Shown here one piece after another: positions 1-5,315 of a stretch of DNA of 5,315 nt. Position 1 is the stretch's first letter. Each line of letters starts with the position of its first letter. The DNA lies in NCBI GenBank assembly GCA_043746815.1, contig JAYTQG010000029.1, positions 1 to 5,315 of the forward strand, in the 5' to 3' direction. Source of the stretch: JAYTQG01 sp043746815. GTDB taxonomy: Bacteria > Actinomycetota > Thermoleophilia > Miltoncostaeales > Miltoncostaeaceae. The notes under the pieces were generated by a model. It had not been told where the DNA came from. It saw nothing but the letters and a program-made list of their open reading frames with translations, and ran no database searches. The position numbers and the translations under genes were made by a program.

Positions 1-327
1 CCAGGGACGGCAGCGCACCCCACCCCGGAATGCGTCCCGCTGCGATCCGAAGGACCGCTTGTGCTTCGCGGAGCACGCCCGGGCGACCGCATCCCGCTCG
101 TCTCGGGCGGTCATGCCGCCGTGAGCCGTGTTCTCGCCGATCGCGGCGTGCCAGCCAGATGGCGGCCCTGGAGTGCAGTCCTCGAACAGTCAGGCAAGGT
201 CGTCTGGGTGCTTGGACAACGAGCGGTTCCCGGTCTCCTCGCTCCGCCGGGGTCCGACGCAATCATCGCGAACCTGCGATCGTTCCCGGCCCATGGGGTA
301 CCGCGTCGGAGAAATACTGGTCAGTGA
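1..327 (+). CDS. tilS: tRNA(Ile)-lysidine synthase TilS, C-terminal fragment (5' end outside window)
   Basis: The frame is open from base 1 and stops with TGA at 325-327, giving the last 108 residues of a larger protein. A stretch reading LRGARPGDRIPLVSGGH, then a segment with VPARWRPWSAV, then GKVVWVLGQRA matches the pattern of the TilS C-terminal domain (arginine-rich start, GDR, a glycine turn, VP..R, and a closing WV.G motif). TilS modifies the wobble cytidine of the AUA-reading tRNA-Ile to lysidine using ATP and lysine in the cytoplasm; the catalytic N-terminal PP-loop domain would lie upstream and cannot be seen. The following gene is hpt, a very common TilS neighbour, which strengthens the call. 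The 3' end overlaps hpt by 35 bp. A GTG at 61 is in frame but is unlikely to be a start because the frame and domain continue upstream. The C-terminal domain is poorly conserved, so the call rests partly on context. Confidence 0.75.
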   Translation, partial: PGTAAHPTPECVPLRSEGPLVLRGARPGDRIPLVSGGHAAVSRVLADRGVPARWRPWSAVLEQSGKVVWVLGQRAVPGLLAPPGSDAIIANLRSFPAHGVPRRRNTGQ

Positions 328-817
328 AGCCGAGCTCGGCGTACGGGTGCGCGAGCTTGCCGCCGACATTTCCCGTGACTACGCCGACAAGGACCCGCTG
401 GTCATTGGCGTCCTGAAGGGCGCGATTTTCTTCATCGCCGACCTCGTTCGAGCGCTCTCGATTGACTGCGAAATCGACTTCATGGCGGTTTCGTCGTATG
501 GCTCGCAGACGACCTCTTCCGGAGTCGTTCGCATTCTGAAGGACCTTGATGTCACCATCGTCGGCCGGCACGTGCTCCTCATCGAGGACATCATCGACTC
601 TGGCCTGACGCTCTCCTACTTGCACCGGAACCTGGCCTCTCGCGGCCCCGCGTCCCTCGAGATCTGTGCGCTCGCCGCGAAACCGAACGCCGCCCGCTTC
701 GAGCCCGCCCCGAAGTACGTTGGGGTCCAGCTCCCCGATGAGTTCGTCATCGGCTACGGGCTCGACGTCGACCAGCGCTTCCGAGGACTGCCCTACATCG
801 CGGTGCTCGACCAGTAG
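293..817 (+). CDS. hpt: Hypoxanthine phosphoribosyltransferase
   Basis: This 174-residue protein transfers the phosphoribosyl group of PRPP to hypoxanthine (often also guanine), forming IMP or GMP in purine salvage in the cytoplasm. Visible family motifs are LKGAIFF (residues 41-47), the flexible catalytic loop around SSYGSQTTSSG (67-77), the PRPP-binding signature VLLIEDIIDSGLTL (94-107), a lysine at 130 where the family contacts the purine base, and the C-terminal PDEFVIGYGLD (148-158) and RGLPYIAVL (164-172). The length is normal for bacterial HPRT. I chose the ATG at 293 because homology begins just after it (GEILVSEAEL); the same frame is open back to an ATG at 128, but those residues look like out-of-frame tilS. 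No clear Shine-Dalgarno sequence precedes 293, so translation probably depends on coupling to tilS, whose stop lies 32 bases inside hpt. In many bacteria tilS-hpt is followed by ftsH; here the chaperone operon follows. Confidence 0.95.
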   Translation: MGYRVGEILVSEAELGVRVRELAADISRDYADKDPLVIGVLKGAIFFIADLVRALSIDCEIDFMAVSSYGSQTTSSGVVRILKDLDVTIVGRHVLLIEDIIDSGLTLSYLHRNLASRGPASLEICALAAKPNAARFEPAPKYVGVQLPDEFVIGYGLDVDQRFRGLPYIAVLDQ

Positions 818-825
818 ACGCTCGT

Positions 826-846
826 GGTCCGGGCACCTGCCGGACC
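826..846 (+). terminator. GC-rich hairpin just after hpt, possible terminator
   Basis: GGTCCGG at 826-832 and CCGGACC at 840-846 form a perfect 7-bp stem around a 7-base loop, starting 9 bases after the hpt stop codon. No run of T follows, so it is not a classical intrinsic terminator. Such hairpins without a T-tract are often found at transcript ends in GC-rich actinobacteria, and the position between two functionally unrelated units fits. It could also be a stability or pausing hairpin. Confidence 0.4.
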
Positions 847-935
847 CATCGAACCACCGGTGATCGTCAGACAGTGGTCCGCGGCCGTCGCGCCCGTGGG
901 GCCGCGCCGCGCCCGCGCACTTCACCGTTCCATAA

Positions 936-956
936 CTTGACATGAAGCGACTTAGG
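936..956 (+). promoter_or_regulatory. HAIR-like operator, candidate HspR binding site
   Basis: The known HspR-associated inverted repeat (HAIR) is CTTGAGT-N7-ACTCAAG. Here CTTGACA (936-942), seven bases, then ACTTAGG (950-956) match each consensus arm at five of seven positions with exactly the right spacer. The repeat is imperfect; counted outward, AACTTGA (934-940) and TTAGGTT (952-958) agree at five of seven positions as an inverted repeat. The left arm contains the whole -35 hexamer and the right arm lies between -35 and -10, so a bound repressor would block RNA polymerase. The presence of hspR in the same operon supports autoregulation. Binding is inferred, not shown. Confidence 0.6.
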
Positions 957-964
957 TTTACTAT
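937..964 (+). promoter_or_regulatory. Predicted sigma-A-type promoter of the dnaK operon
   Basis: A perfect -35 hexamer TTGACA (937-942) is separated by 16 bp from TACTAT (959-964), which matches the TATAAT -10 consensus at four of six positions. Transcription would start near 971, giving a leader of about 50 bases before the dnaK ATG at 1022. The AT-rich stretch from about 931 to 965 stands out from the very GC-rich sequence on its upstream side. It is the only good promoter I can see in the hpt-dnaK gap, and since downstream gaps are 28 bp or less it probably drives the whole operon. Confidence 0.7.
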
Positions 965-1021
965 CTCGTCCACAGTCAGTTTTTCTCCCGACCTCGGGCG
1001 ACACATGGAGGCAACACCCAG

Positions 1022-2917
1022 ATGGCAAAGACGATCGGCATCGACCTCGGGACCACAAACTCGTGCGTCGCCGTTCTGACGGGCGGCGAGCCCGAGGTTC
1101 TCCCCAACGCTGAGGGCGGGCGTACAACGCCGTCGGTTGTGGGCTTTGGCAAGAACGGCGACCGGCTTGTTGGGGCAGTCGCACGCCGCCAGGCGGTGAC
1201 CAACCCCGAGAACACCGTGTTCAGCGTGAAGCGCTTCATGGGACGCAAGTTCTCTGAGGTCGACGAAGAGATGACCATCGTTCCGTATTCGGTCGTTCGC
1301 GGCCCGAATGGCGACGCGCGCATCTCCGCCGATGGCAAGGAATACAGCCCGCCCGAGATCAGCGCGATGATCCTGCAGAAGCTGAAGTCCGACGCTGAGG
1401 CCTACCTTGGCGAAACGGTCGACTCGGCCGTCATCACGGTTCCGGCGTATTTCAACGACGCGCAGCGTCAGGCCACCAAAGACGCTGGCAAGATCGCTGG
1501 CCTCGACGTCAAGCGCATCATCAACGAGCCCACCGCAGCGGCGCTTGCCTACGGGCTTGACAAGGAGACCGACCAGACGATTCTGGTCTTCGACCTCGGC
1601 GGCGGGACCTTCGACGTCTCGGTGCTTGAGATCGGCGACGGCGTCTTTGAGGTGAAGTCCACCGCGGGCGATAACCACCTGGGTGGCGACAACTTCGACA
1701 AGGCCATCGTCGACTGGATGGTCGCTGAGTTCAAGAAGGCCCATGGCGTGGATCTCTCGCAGGACAAGATGGCCCTGCAGCGTCTCTATGAGGCAGCAGA
1801 GAAGGCCAAGATCGAGCTTTCAAGCACAACTCAGACCCAAATCAGTCTGCCCTTCATTACGGCGATTGACGGCAACCCCCAGCACCTGGACCTGTCGCTC
1901 ACCCGCGCCAGCCTCGAGGAGTTGGCACGTCCGCTGCTTGATCGCCTCGTCGGTCCGACGAAGCAGGCGCTCTCGGATTCCGGCGTCGGCAACAAGATCG
2001 ACCACGTCGTGATGGTCGGCGGGATGACCCGGATGCCCTCGGTGCAGGATCGCGTGAAGGAACTGACCGGCAAGGACCCCCACAAGGGTGTGAACCCGGA
2101 CGAGGTTGTCGCGATCGGCGCGGCCGTTCAGGCGGGCGTCCTCTCGGGCGACGTCAAGGACGTCCTCCTGCTGGATGTCACGCCGCTGTCGCTCGGCATC
2201 GAGACGAAGGGTGGCGTTTTCAGCAAGCTGATCGAGCGCAACACCACGATTCCGACGCGCAAGAGCGAGGTTTACTCAACTGCCGATGACAATCAGAACC
2301 AGGTCGAGATCCACGTCCTGCAGGGCGAGCGCGAGATGGCGAGCAACAACCGCACCCTCGGCAAGTTTCAGCTGCCCGGAATTCCTCCGGCGCCCCGTGG
2401 AGTGCCCCAGATTGAGGTCACCTTCGACATTGACGCGAACGGCATTGTGAACGTCTCGGCGAAGGACCTTGGCTCCGGCAACGAGCAGAAGATCGTCATC
2501 CAGGCATCAAGTGGTCTGAGCGACGATGAGGTTCAGCGCATGGTGCGCGACGCTGGCGAGCACGCCGAGGACGACCGCCGTCAGCGAGCACTCGCCGACG
2601 CGCGAAATCAGGCCGAGGCGCGAGTTCACGAGGGTGAGCGCCAACTGAAGGACAACGGCGACAAGGTCGATGAGGCCACCCGCCGCGACCTCGAAGGCGC
2701 ACTCGCGGCGGCTAAGACGGCAGCCGAGGGTGAGGACACCGCCGACATTGAGGCAAAGACGGAGTCGCTGACCGAGGTGCTCCACCGGCTTTCCGAGCAG
2801 GTCTACCAGCAGGCGGCCCAGGCTCAAGAAGCCCAGGGCGGTGCCGCTGGCGGCGACGAGCATGTCGAGGACGCCGAGTATGAAGTGATTGATGACGACG
2901 CGCAGCCCAAGGCTTGA
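1022..2917 (+). CDS. dnaK: Molecular chaperone DnaK (Hsp70)
   Basis: This 631-residue protein is a full-length cytoplasmic Hsp70, which binds exposed hydrophobic segments of unfolded proteins in an ATP-driven cycle with DnaJ and GrpE. The nucleotide-binding domain covers about residues 1-378, with IGIDLGTTNS (5-14), the second Hsp70 signature around VFDLGGGTFDVS (189-200), and a third around VVMVGGMTRMP (329-339). The interdomain linker DVLLLD is at 380-385, the beta substrate-binding domain follows from about 388 (TPLSLGIETKGG) to about 495, and the helical lid runs to about 600. A Gly/Ala/Gln-rich tail ends in an acidic stretch, DAEYEVIDDD. The ATG at 1022 is preceded by GGAGG at 1007-1011, ten bases away. 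Unlike Bacillus and Mycobacterium DnaK as I recall them, it has about 22 extra residues between MG (73-74) and YSPPEIS (108-114). It is the first gene of the operon, downstream of the predicted promoter and HAIR-like site. Confidence 0.99.
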   Translation: MAKTIGIDLGTTNSCVAVLTGGEPEVLPNAEGGRTTPSVVGFGKNGDRLVGAVARRQAVTNPENTVFSVKRFMGRKFSEVDEEMTIVPYSVVRGPNGDARISADGKEYSPPEISAMILQKLKSDAEAYLGETVDSAVITVPAYFNDAQRQATKDAGKIAGLDVKRIINEPTAAALAYGLDKETDQTILVFDLGGGTFDVSVLEIGDGVFEVKSTAGDNHLGGDNFDKAIVDWMVAEFKKAHGVDLSQDKMALQRLYEAAEKAKIELSSTTQTQISLPFITAIDGNPQHLDLSLTRASLEELARPLLDRLVGPTKQALSDSGVGNKIDHVVMVGGMTRMPSVQDRVKELTGKDPHKGVNPDEVVAIGAAVQAGVLSGDVKDVLLLDVTPLSLGIETKGGVFSKLIERNTTIPTRKSEVYSTADDNQNQVEIHVLQGEREMASNNRTLGKFQLPGIPPAPRGVPQIEVTFDIDANGIVNVSAKDLGSGNEQKIVIQASSGLSDDEVQRMVRDAGEHAEDDRRQRALADARNQAEARVHEGERQLKDNGDKVDEATRRDLEGALAAAKTAAEGEDTADIEAKTESLTEVLHRLSEQVYQQAAQAQEAQGGAAGGDEHVEDAEYEVIDDDAQPKA

Positions 2918-2928
2918 GCACCCCCCAA

Positions 2929-2935
2929 AAGGAGG
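2929..2935 (+). promoter_or_regulatory. Strong ribosome binding site of hsp20
   Basis: AAGGAGG at 2929-2935 is a near-perfect anti-Shine-Dalgarno match ten bases before the ATG at 2946. It decides the start: the same frame is open upstream to an ATG at 2889 inside the dnaK tail, but that start has no comparable site and would add 19 residues with no family similarity. It is the strongest such site among the genes here. Confidence 0.85.
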
Positions 2936-2945
2936 AAGGAAACGG

Positions 2946-3398
2946 ATGAACATTGGAACGATTCGCTGGTCCCCCGTCCGCGAGCTGGACGCGCTGACCG
3001 AACAAATGACCCGCATGTTTGGTGGCCTCGCCGGGGACGGCGCGGATGCACCGAACTGGACGCCCGCCACGGATGCCTTCGAGACGGTCGATGCCTACGT
3101 CGTCCGCACCGAACTGGCAGGGATTGGCGTTGATGACATCGACATCCAACTGGACGACGATGTGCTGACCATCCGCGGACAGCGGGCGCTCATGCCGCCA
3201 CCAGGCGAGGCCACGAAGGTCCTTCGGGCCGAACGGGGTCAGGGTGCCTTTGCCCGGAGTACCACGCTGCCAGCTGGAGTGCAGGCCGACGCCATCACCG
3301 CGCAACTCACGGATGGTGTGCTGGAAGTGTTGGTCCCAAAAGCTCCGGAGGTTCGCCCTCGCAAGATCGCGGTGACGCTGGGTGGAACCGAGGGATGA
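2946..3398 (+). CDS. Hsp20 / alpha-crystallin family small heat shock protein
   Basis: This 150-residue protein is an ATP-independent holdase of the small heat shock family, which keeps denaturing proteins soluble so that DnaK-DnaJ-GrpE can refold them. A short N-terminal arm (1-37, including IRWSPVRELDALTEQMTRMF) precedes the alpha-crystallin domain (about 38-134). Family hallmarks are the FETVDAYVVRTELAGI segment (45-60), DDVLTIRGQR (71-80), ERGQGAFARSTTLPAG (96-111, the ER.yG.F.R..LP pattern), and the GVLEVLVPK strand (124-132). A C-terminal I-x-V motif (IAV, 141-143) is the type of tail that docks onto neighbouring subunits in oligomers. It lies 28 bp after dnaK and its stop overlaps the grpE start (ATGA, 3395-3398), so it is part of the operon rather than a passenger. 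In the best-studied actinobacterial operons grpE follows dnaK directly. I give no symbol because the family has many paralogues. Confidence 0.96.
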   Translation: MNIGTIRWSPVRELDALTEQMTRMFGGLAGDGADAPNWTPATDAFETVDAYVVRTELAGIGVDDIDIQLDDDVLTIRGQRALMPPPGEATKVLRAERGQGAFARSTTLPAGVQADAITAQLTDGVLEVLVPKAPEVRPRKIAVTLGGTEG

Positions 3399-3943
3399 GC
3401 ACGGAACCGCCCGTCGAGCCCGAGTTGACGGAGCAGGAGGTCGTCGCCCAGGGGGAGCCGCTTGAGGCTCCTCCCAGCGAGGTCGTGGACGGTCGTGATC
3501 CAATCGCCATCGAACGTGACGAGTACCTGGATGCCCTCCAGCGACTGAAGGCCGAGTTTGACAACTACCGCAAGCGCGCCGAGCGCGATCGCGTCGCCCA
3601 GGCAAGGGCCGGTGCCCGGGACCTGATCGTCGAGCTTTTGCCGGTCATGGACAACCTTGACCGAGCGATGGCCGCCGCGGAAGGTCGCGACGAGGGCGTC
3701 GTGGCCGGCCTCGGAATTGTTCGGGGTCAGCTGGCATCTGTCCTGAGCGCCCGCGGCGTGTCGGAGGTTGAGGCCGTCGAAGGGGGCGCGTTCGACCCCA
3801 CGTTGCACGACGCAGTCGTCGGGGTTCCGAGCGCAGATCACGAGGAGGGAACGCTCGTCGCGGTCACCGAGAAGGGCTATCACCTCGACGAGGCGGTGCT
3901 TCGACCTGCGAAGGTCGCGGTCGCCCAGGCTCCGCCGAGCTAG
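3395..3943 (+). CDS. grpE: Nucleotide exchange factor GrpE
   Basis: This 182-residue protein is the GrpE co-chaperone, a homodimer that opens the DnaK nucleotide-binding domain to release ADP and so lets client proteins go. A disordered acidic N-terminus rich in Glu and Pro (1-37) is followed by the long dimerising helix (about 38-75, with LQRLKAEFDNYRKRAERDR), the four-helix region with DLIVELLPVMDNLDRAM (76-92), and the C-terminal beta domain with the conserved FDPTLHDAV (133-141) and EEGTLVAVTEKGYHLDEAVL (150-169), ending in RPAKVAVA. The length is normal. The ATG overlaps the hsp20 stop by 4 bp, which suggests translational coupling; a GAGG (3390-3393) lies just 1 base upstream, too close to be a good ribosome site. 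The long N-terminal helix could act as a heat sensor as in other GrpE proteins, but this cannot be judged from sequence. Confidence 0.98.
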   Translation: MSTEPPVEPELTEQEVVAQGEPLEAPPSEVVDGRDPIAIERDEYLDALQRLKAEFDNYRKRAERDRVAQARAGARDLIVELLPVMDNLDRAMAAAEGRDEGVVAGLGIVRGQLASVLSARGVSEVEAVEGGAFDPTLHDAVVGVPSADHEEGTLVAVTEKGYHLDEAVLRPAKVAVAQAPPS

Positions 3944-3954
3944 GCACGCCCGAA

Positions 3955-5049
3955 ATGCCGACGCACTACGAAACCCTTGGGGTCTCGAAGACCGCCACTG
4001 AGGCCGAGATTCGGAAGGCCTACCGTCGGTTGGCGCGCAAGTACCACCCGGATGCGAACGGTGGCGACACAACGGCGGAGGAACGCTTCAAGGAAATTTC
4101 GCACGCCCATGACGTCCTGTCCGACACGGACAAACGTCGAGACTACGACGCCGAGCAGACCATGTTTCGGGGCGGCCGCCCCGGTGGTCAGGGCGCGGGG
4201 GCCGCGGGTGGTTTCGGCGACTTTGGCGACATCTTTGGTCAGATGTTCGGCGGCCGCGGTCGCGGTGGGGCACGCACCGGTGGCCAGACGCAGCGGGTCC
4301 AGCGGGGCAGTGACCTTGAAGTCTCCGTCAACATCACATTCGACCAGGCAATGTCGGGCGTCCAGTTGCCAGTCTCGGCCGACGCGCCGCACACCTGCGA
4401 CGCCTGCTCTGGCTCCGGAAGCACGGCGGGATCGGCTCCTGCGCTCTGCCCCGATTGCAATGGTCGCGGCGTGCGCGGACGAAACCTCGGCGGCTTCGAC
4501 CTTTCCGAGCCCTGCGTGCGTTGCCACGGAGCCGGGACGATCATTGAAGACCCGTGCACCGTGTGCGGGGGCGATGGCCGGGTACTTGTCCAGCGGCGCT
4601 ATCAGGTCAAAATTCCTGCGGGGGCGAAGGATGGGACCCGGATCCGGCTGAAAGGCAAGGGAGGGCCAGGACCCCGCGGCGGCGAGTCGGGCGACCTGTA
4701 CGTCATTACCCGCGTTTCGCCGAGCGGTCTCTACGTTCGCGACGGAGATGACCTCACGATCGACGTCCCGGTGACCTTCGCCGAGGCGACCCTGGGAGCG
4801 AAGATCGATATCCCAACGATCGATGGACCCATCAAGCTGAGCGTCCCGGCGGGGAGCGACACCGGAAAGGTACTGCGCCTGCGTGGCAAGGGCGCCCCCC
4901 GGCTGTCCGGTGAGGGCCGCGGCGACCTGCGGGCCCGATTGAAGGTCGTGGTGCCCAAAGAACTCACCGCCTCGCAGCGGAAAGCGTTGCAAGCATTCTC
5001 CGATATGGACGGCGGCAACCCTCGCGAGGAGTTGTTCAACCGACGATGA
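3955..5049 (+). CDS. dnaJ: Co-chaperone DnaJ (Hsp40), type I, DnaJ1-like
   Basis: This 364-residue type I Hsp40 binds unfolded clients and stimulates the ATPase of DnaK. The J domain is at about 3-67 with the essential HPD at 31-33. A Gly/Phe-rich linker follows (about 72-118, with GGFGDFGDIFGQMFGGRGRGG). The zinc-binding domain has four CxxCxGxG repeats beginning CDAC (148-151), CPDC (165-168), CVRC (187-190) and CTVC (201-204), all eight cysteines present. Two C-terminal beta domains follow, with RLKGKGGPGPRGGESGDLYV (231-250) and the repeat LRGKGAPRLSGEGRGDLRA (309-327). The segment GGFDLSEPC between the second and third zinc repeats resembles the DnaK-operon DnaJ1 of actinobacteria. It starts 11 bases after grpE with no clear Shine-Dalgarno site, so coupling to grpE is likely. 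The start fits well because the usual YE.LGV comes immediately. Confidence 0.98.
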   Translation: MPTHYETLGVSKTATEAEIRKAYRRLARKYHPDANGGDTTAEERFKEISHAHDVLSDTDKRRDYDAEQTMFRGGRPGGQGAGAAGGFGDFGDIFGQMFGGRGRGGARTGGQTQRVQRGSDLEVSVNITFDQAMSGVQLPVSADAPHTCDACSGSGSTAGSAPALCPDCNGRGVRGRNLGGFDLSEPCVRCHGAGTIIEDPCTVCGGDGRVLVQRRYQVKIPAGAKDGTRIRLKGKGGPGPRGGESGDLYVITRVSPSGLYVRDGDDLTIDVPVTFAEATLGAKIDIPTIDGPIKLSVPAGSDTGKVLRLRGKGAPRLSGEGRGDLRARLKVVVPKELTASQRKALQAFSDMDGGNPREELFNRR

Positions 5050-5315
5050 ACTCCACCCGCCCCGTCTTTGTGATCTCGATCGCTGCCGAGCTTGCCGGCA
5101 TGCACCCGCAGACGCTGCGTGTCTACGAACGTCGCGGGCTCGTTCATCCCGGACGCACGGCGGGAAACGCCCGCCGCTATTCCGAGGCAGACGTTGCGCT
5201 TCTTCGCCGCATCCAAGAGTTGACCGAGGCAGGGCTAAACCTGGCCGGGATCGAGCGGGTCCTGGAGCTTGAGATTCGCCTCGCCGACGCCGAGCGGCGG
5301 ATTGCCGAGTTGGCC
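5046..5315 (+). CDS. hspR: MerR-family heat shock repressor HspR (3' end outside window)
   Basis: The first 90 residues of a MerR-type DNA-binding protein are present and the frame runs off the window. PVFVISIAAELAGMHPQTLR (6-25) contains the helix-turn-helix and is close to the HspR signature; it is followed by VYERRGLVHPGRTAGNARRY (26-45), the wing, then LLRRIQELTEAGLNLAGI (52-69), where the GLNLAGI sequence is typical of HspR rather than of metal- or drug-sensing MerR proteins. The region after residue 70 is helical and charged, as expected for the dimerising part. HspR represses the dnaK operon by binding HAIR sequences; in Streptomyces coelicolor DnaK serves as co-repressor, so free DnaK turns the operon off. 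The ATG overlaps the dnaJ stop (ATGA, 5046-5049). A HAIR-like site lies upstream of dnaK in this window, so autoregulation is likely. The C-terminus could not be checked. Confidence 0.93.
   Translation, partial: MNSTRPVFVISIAAELAGMHPQTLRVYERRGLVHPGRTAGNARRYSEADVALLRRIQELTEAGLNLAGIERVLELEIRLADAERRIAELA

Noticed and set aside
881..905. GCGGCC (881-886) and GGCCGC (900-905) could pair as a second hairpin upstream of the promoter.
   Set aside because: A 6-bp stem with a 13-base loop is expected by chance in such GC-rich sequence, and there is no T-run or other supporting signal.
987..998. CCCG-ACCT-CGGG mini-hairpin in the dnaK leader, a possible RNA thermometer.
   Set aside because: The stem is only 4-5 bp, does not include the GGAGG at 1007-1011, and matches no thermometer design such as ROSE or fourU; HspR control explains heat regulation adequately.
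1556..1561. TTGACA inside dnaK, a possible internal -35 box.
   Set aside because: It encodes part of the conserved GLDKE stretch, and no plausible -10 box lies 16-18 bp downstream.
263..1744. A 493-codon open frame on the - strand, antisense to hpt and the first part of dnaK.
   Set aside because: Long antisense frames opposite dnaK are a well-known artefact of GC-rich codon use and were the source of false 'NAD-specific glutamate dehydrogenase' annotations. This one crosses the hpt gene, the intergenic region and dnaK, which no real protein would be expected to do, and both sense genes are unambiguous.
2913..2919. CTTGAGC at the end of dnaK resembles a HAIR half-site ahead of hsp20.
   Set aside because: The second arm at the proper spacing is missing (the sequence there is C- and A-rich), and the bases are accounted for by the Ala codon and TGA stop of dnaK.
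2507..4072. Several long - strand open frames (up to 297 codons) opposite the dnaK end, hsp20 and grpE.
   Set aside because: They are rich in Arg, Pro, Gly and Ala, show no recognisable domain, overlap each other and lie wholly opposite well-supported genes.
3940..4992. A 350-codon open frame on the - strand opposite dnaJ.
   Set aside because: It is a shadow of dnaJ's GC-rich codons; no domain is visible and the sense protein is complete with all motifs.
1..5315. Search by eye for mobile elements, CRISPR repeats, tRNA/rRNA genes and phage or defence genes.
   Set aside because: Nothing of this kind was seen; nearly all bases belong to housekeeping or chaperone genes with small gaps.

Overview
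The window holds a dense run of genes, all on the + strand, in GC-rich DNA: the 3' end of tilS, then hpt, then an apparently complete DnaK chaperone operon in the order dnaK - hsp20 - grpE - dnaJ - hspR. The last gene is cut by the window edge. A dnaK-grpE-dnaJ-hspR operon with a MerR-type repressor as last gene is the arrangement known from Actinomycetota, and the DnaJ resembles the actinobacterial DnaJ1 type. DnaK, however, carries an insert of about 22 residues in its N-terminal lobe that Mycobacterium and Bacillus DnaK lack. With the hsp20 gene inside the operon, this suggests a deep-branching actinobacterial line (Thermoleophilia- or Rubrobacteria-like) or a neighbouring phylum rather than a streptomycete or mycobacterium. 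The taxonomic call is inference.

Region 1-817: tilS (C-terminal part only) overlaps hpt by 35 bp. These are a tRNA-modifying enzyme and a purine-salvage enzyme that are neighbours in many bacteria, usually followed by ftsH, which is absent here. Region 818-1021 (204 bp, no gene): a GC-rich hairpin right after hpt may end that transcript. A sigma-A-like promoter (TTGACA, 16 bp, TACTAT) follows, overlapped by an imperfect inverted repeat that resembles the HspR operator HAIR. Region 1022-5315: the chaperone operon, with gaps of 28 and 11 nt and two 4-bp ATGA overlaps (hsp20/grpE and dnaJ/hspR).

Taken together, the operon encodes a full foldase cycle. Hsp20 holds unfolding clients, DnaJ delivers clients to DnaK and triggers ATP hydrolysis, and GrpE exchanges the nucleotide. 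HspR probably represses the single promoter at the head of the operon. In Streptomyces coelicolor DnaK acts as HspR's co-repressor, so a feedback loop is plausible here. I found no mobile element, CRISPR array, RNA gene or clearly undescribed system; the window is a well-organised housekeeping and stress locus with a few notable details.
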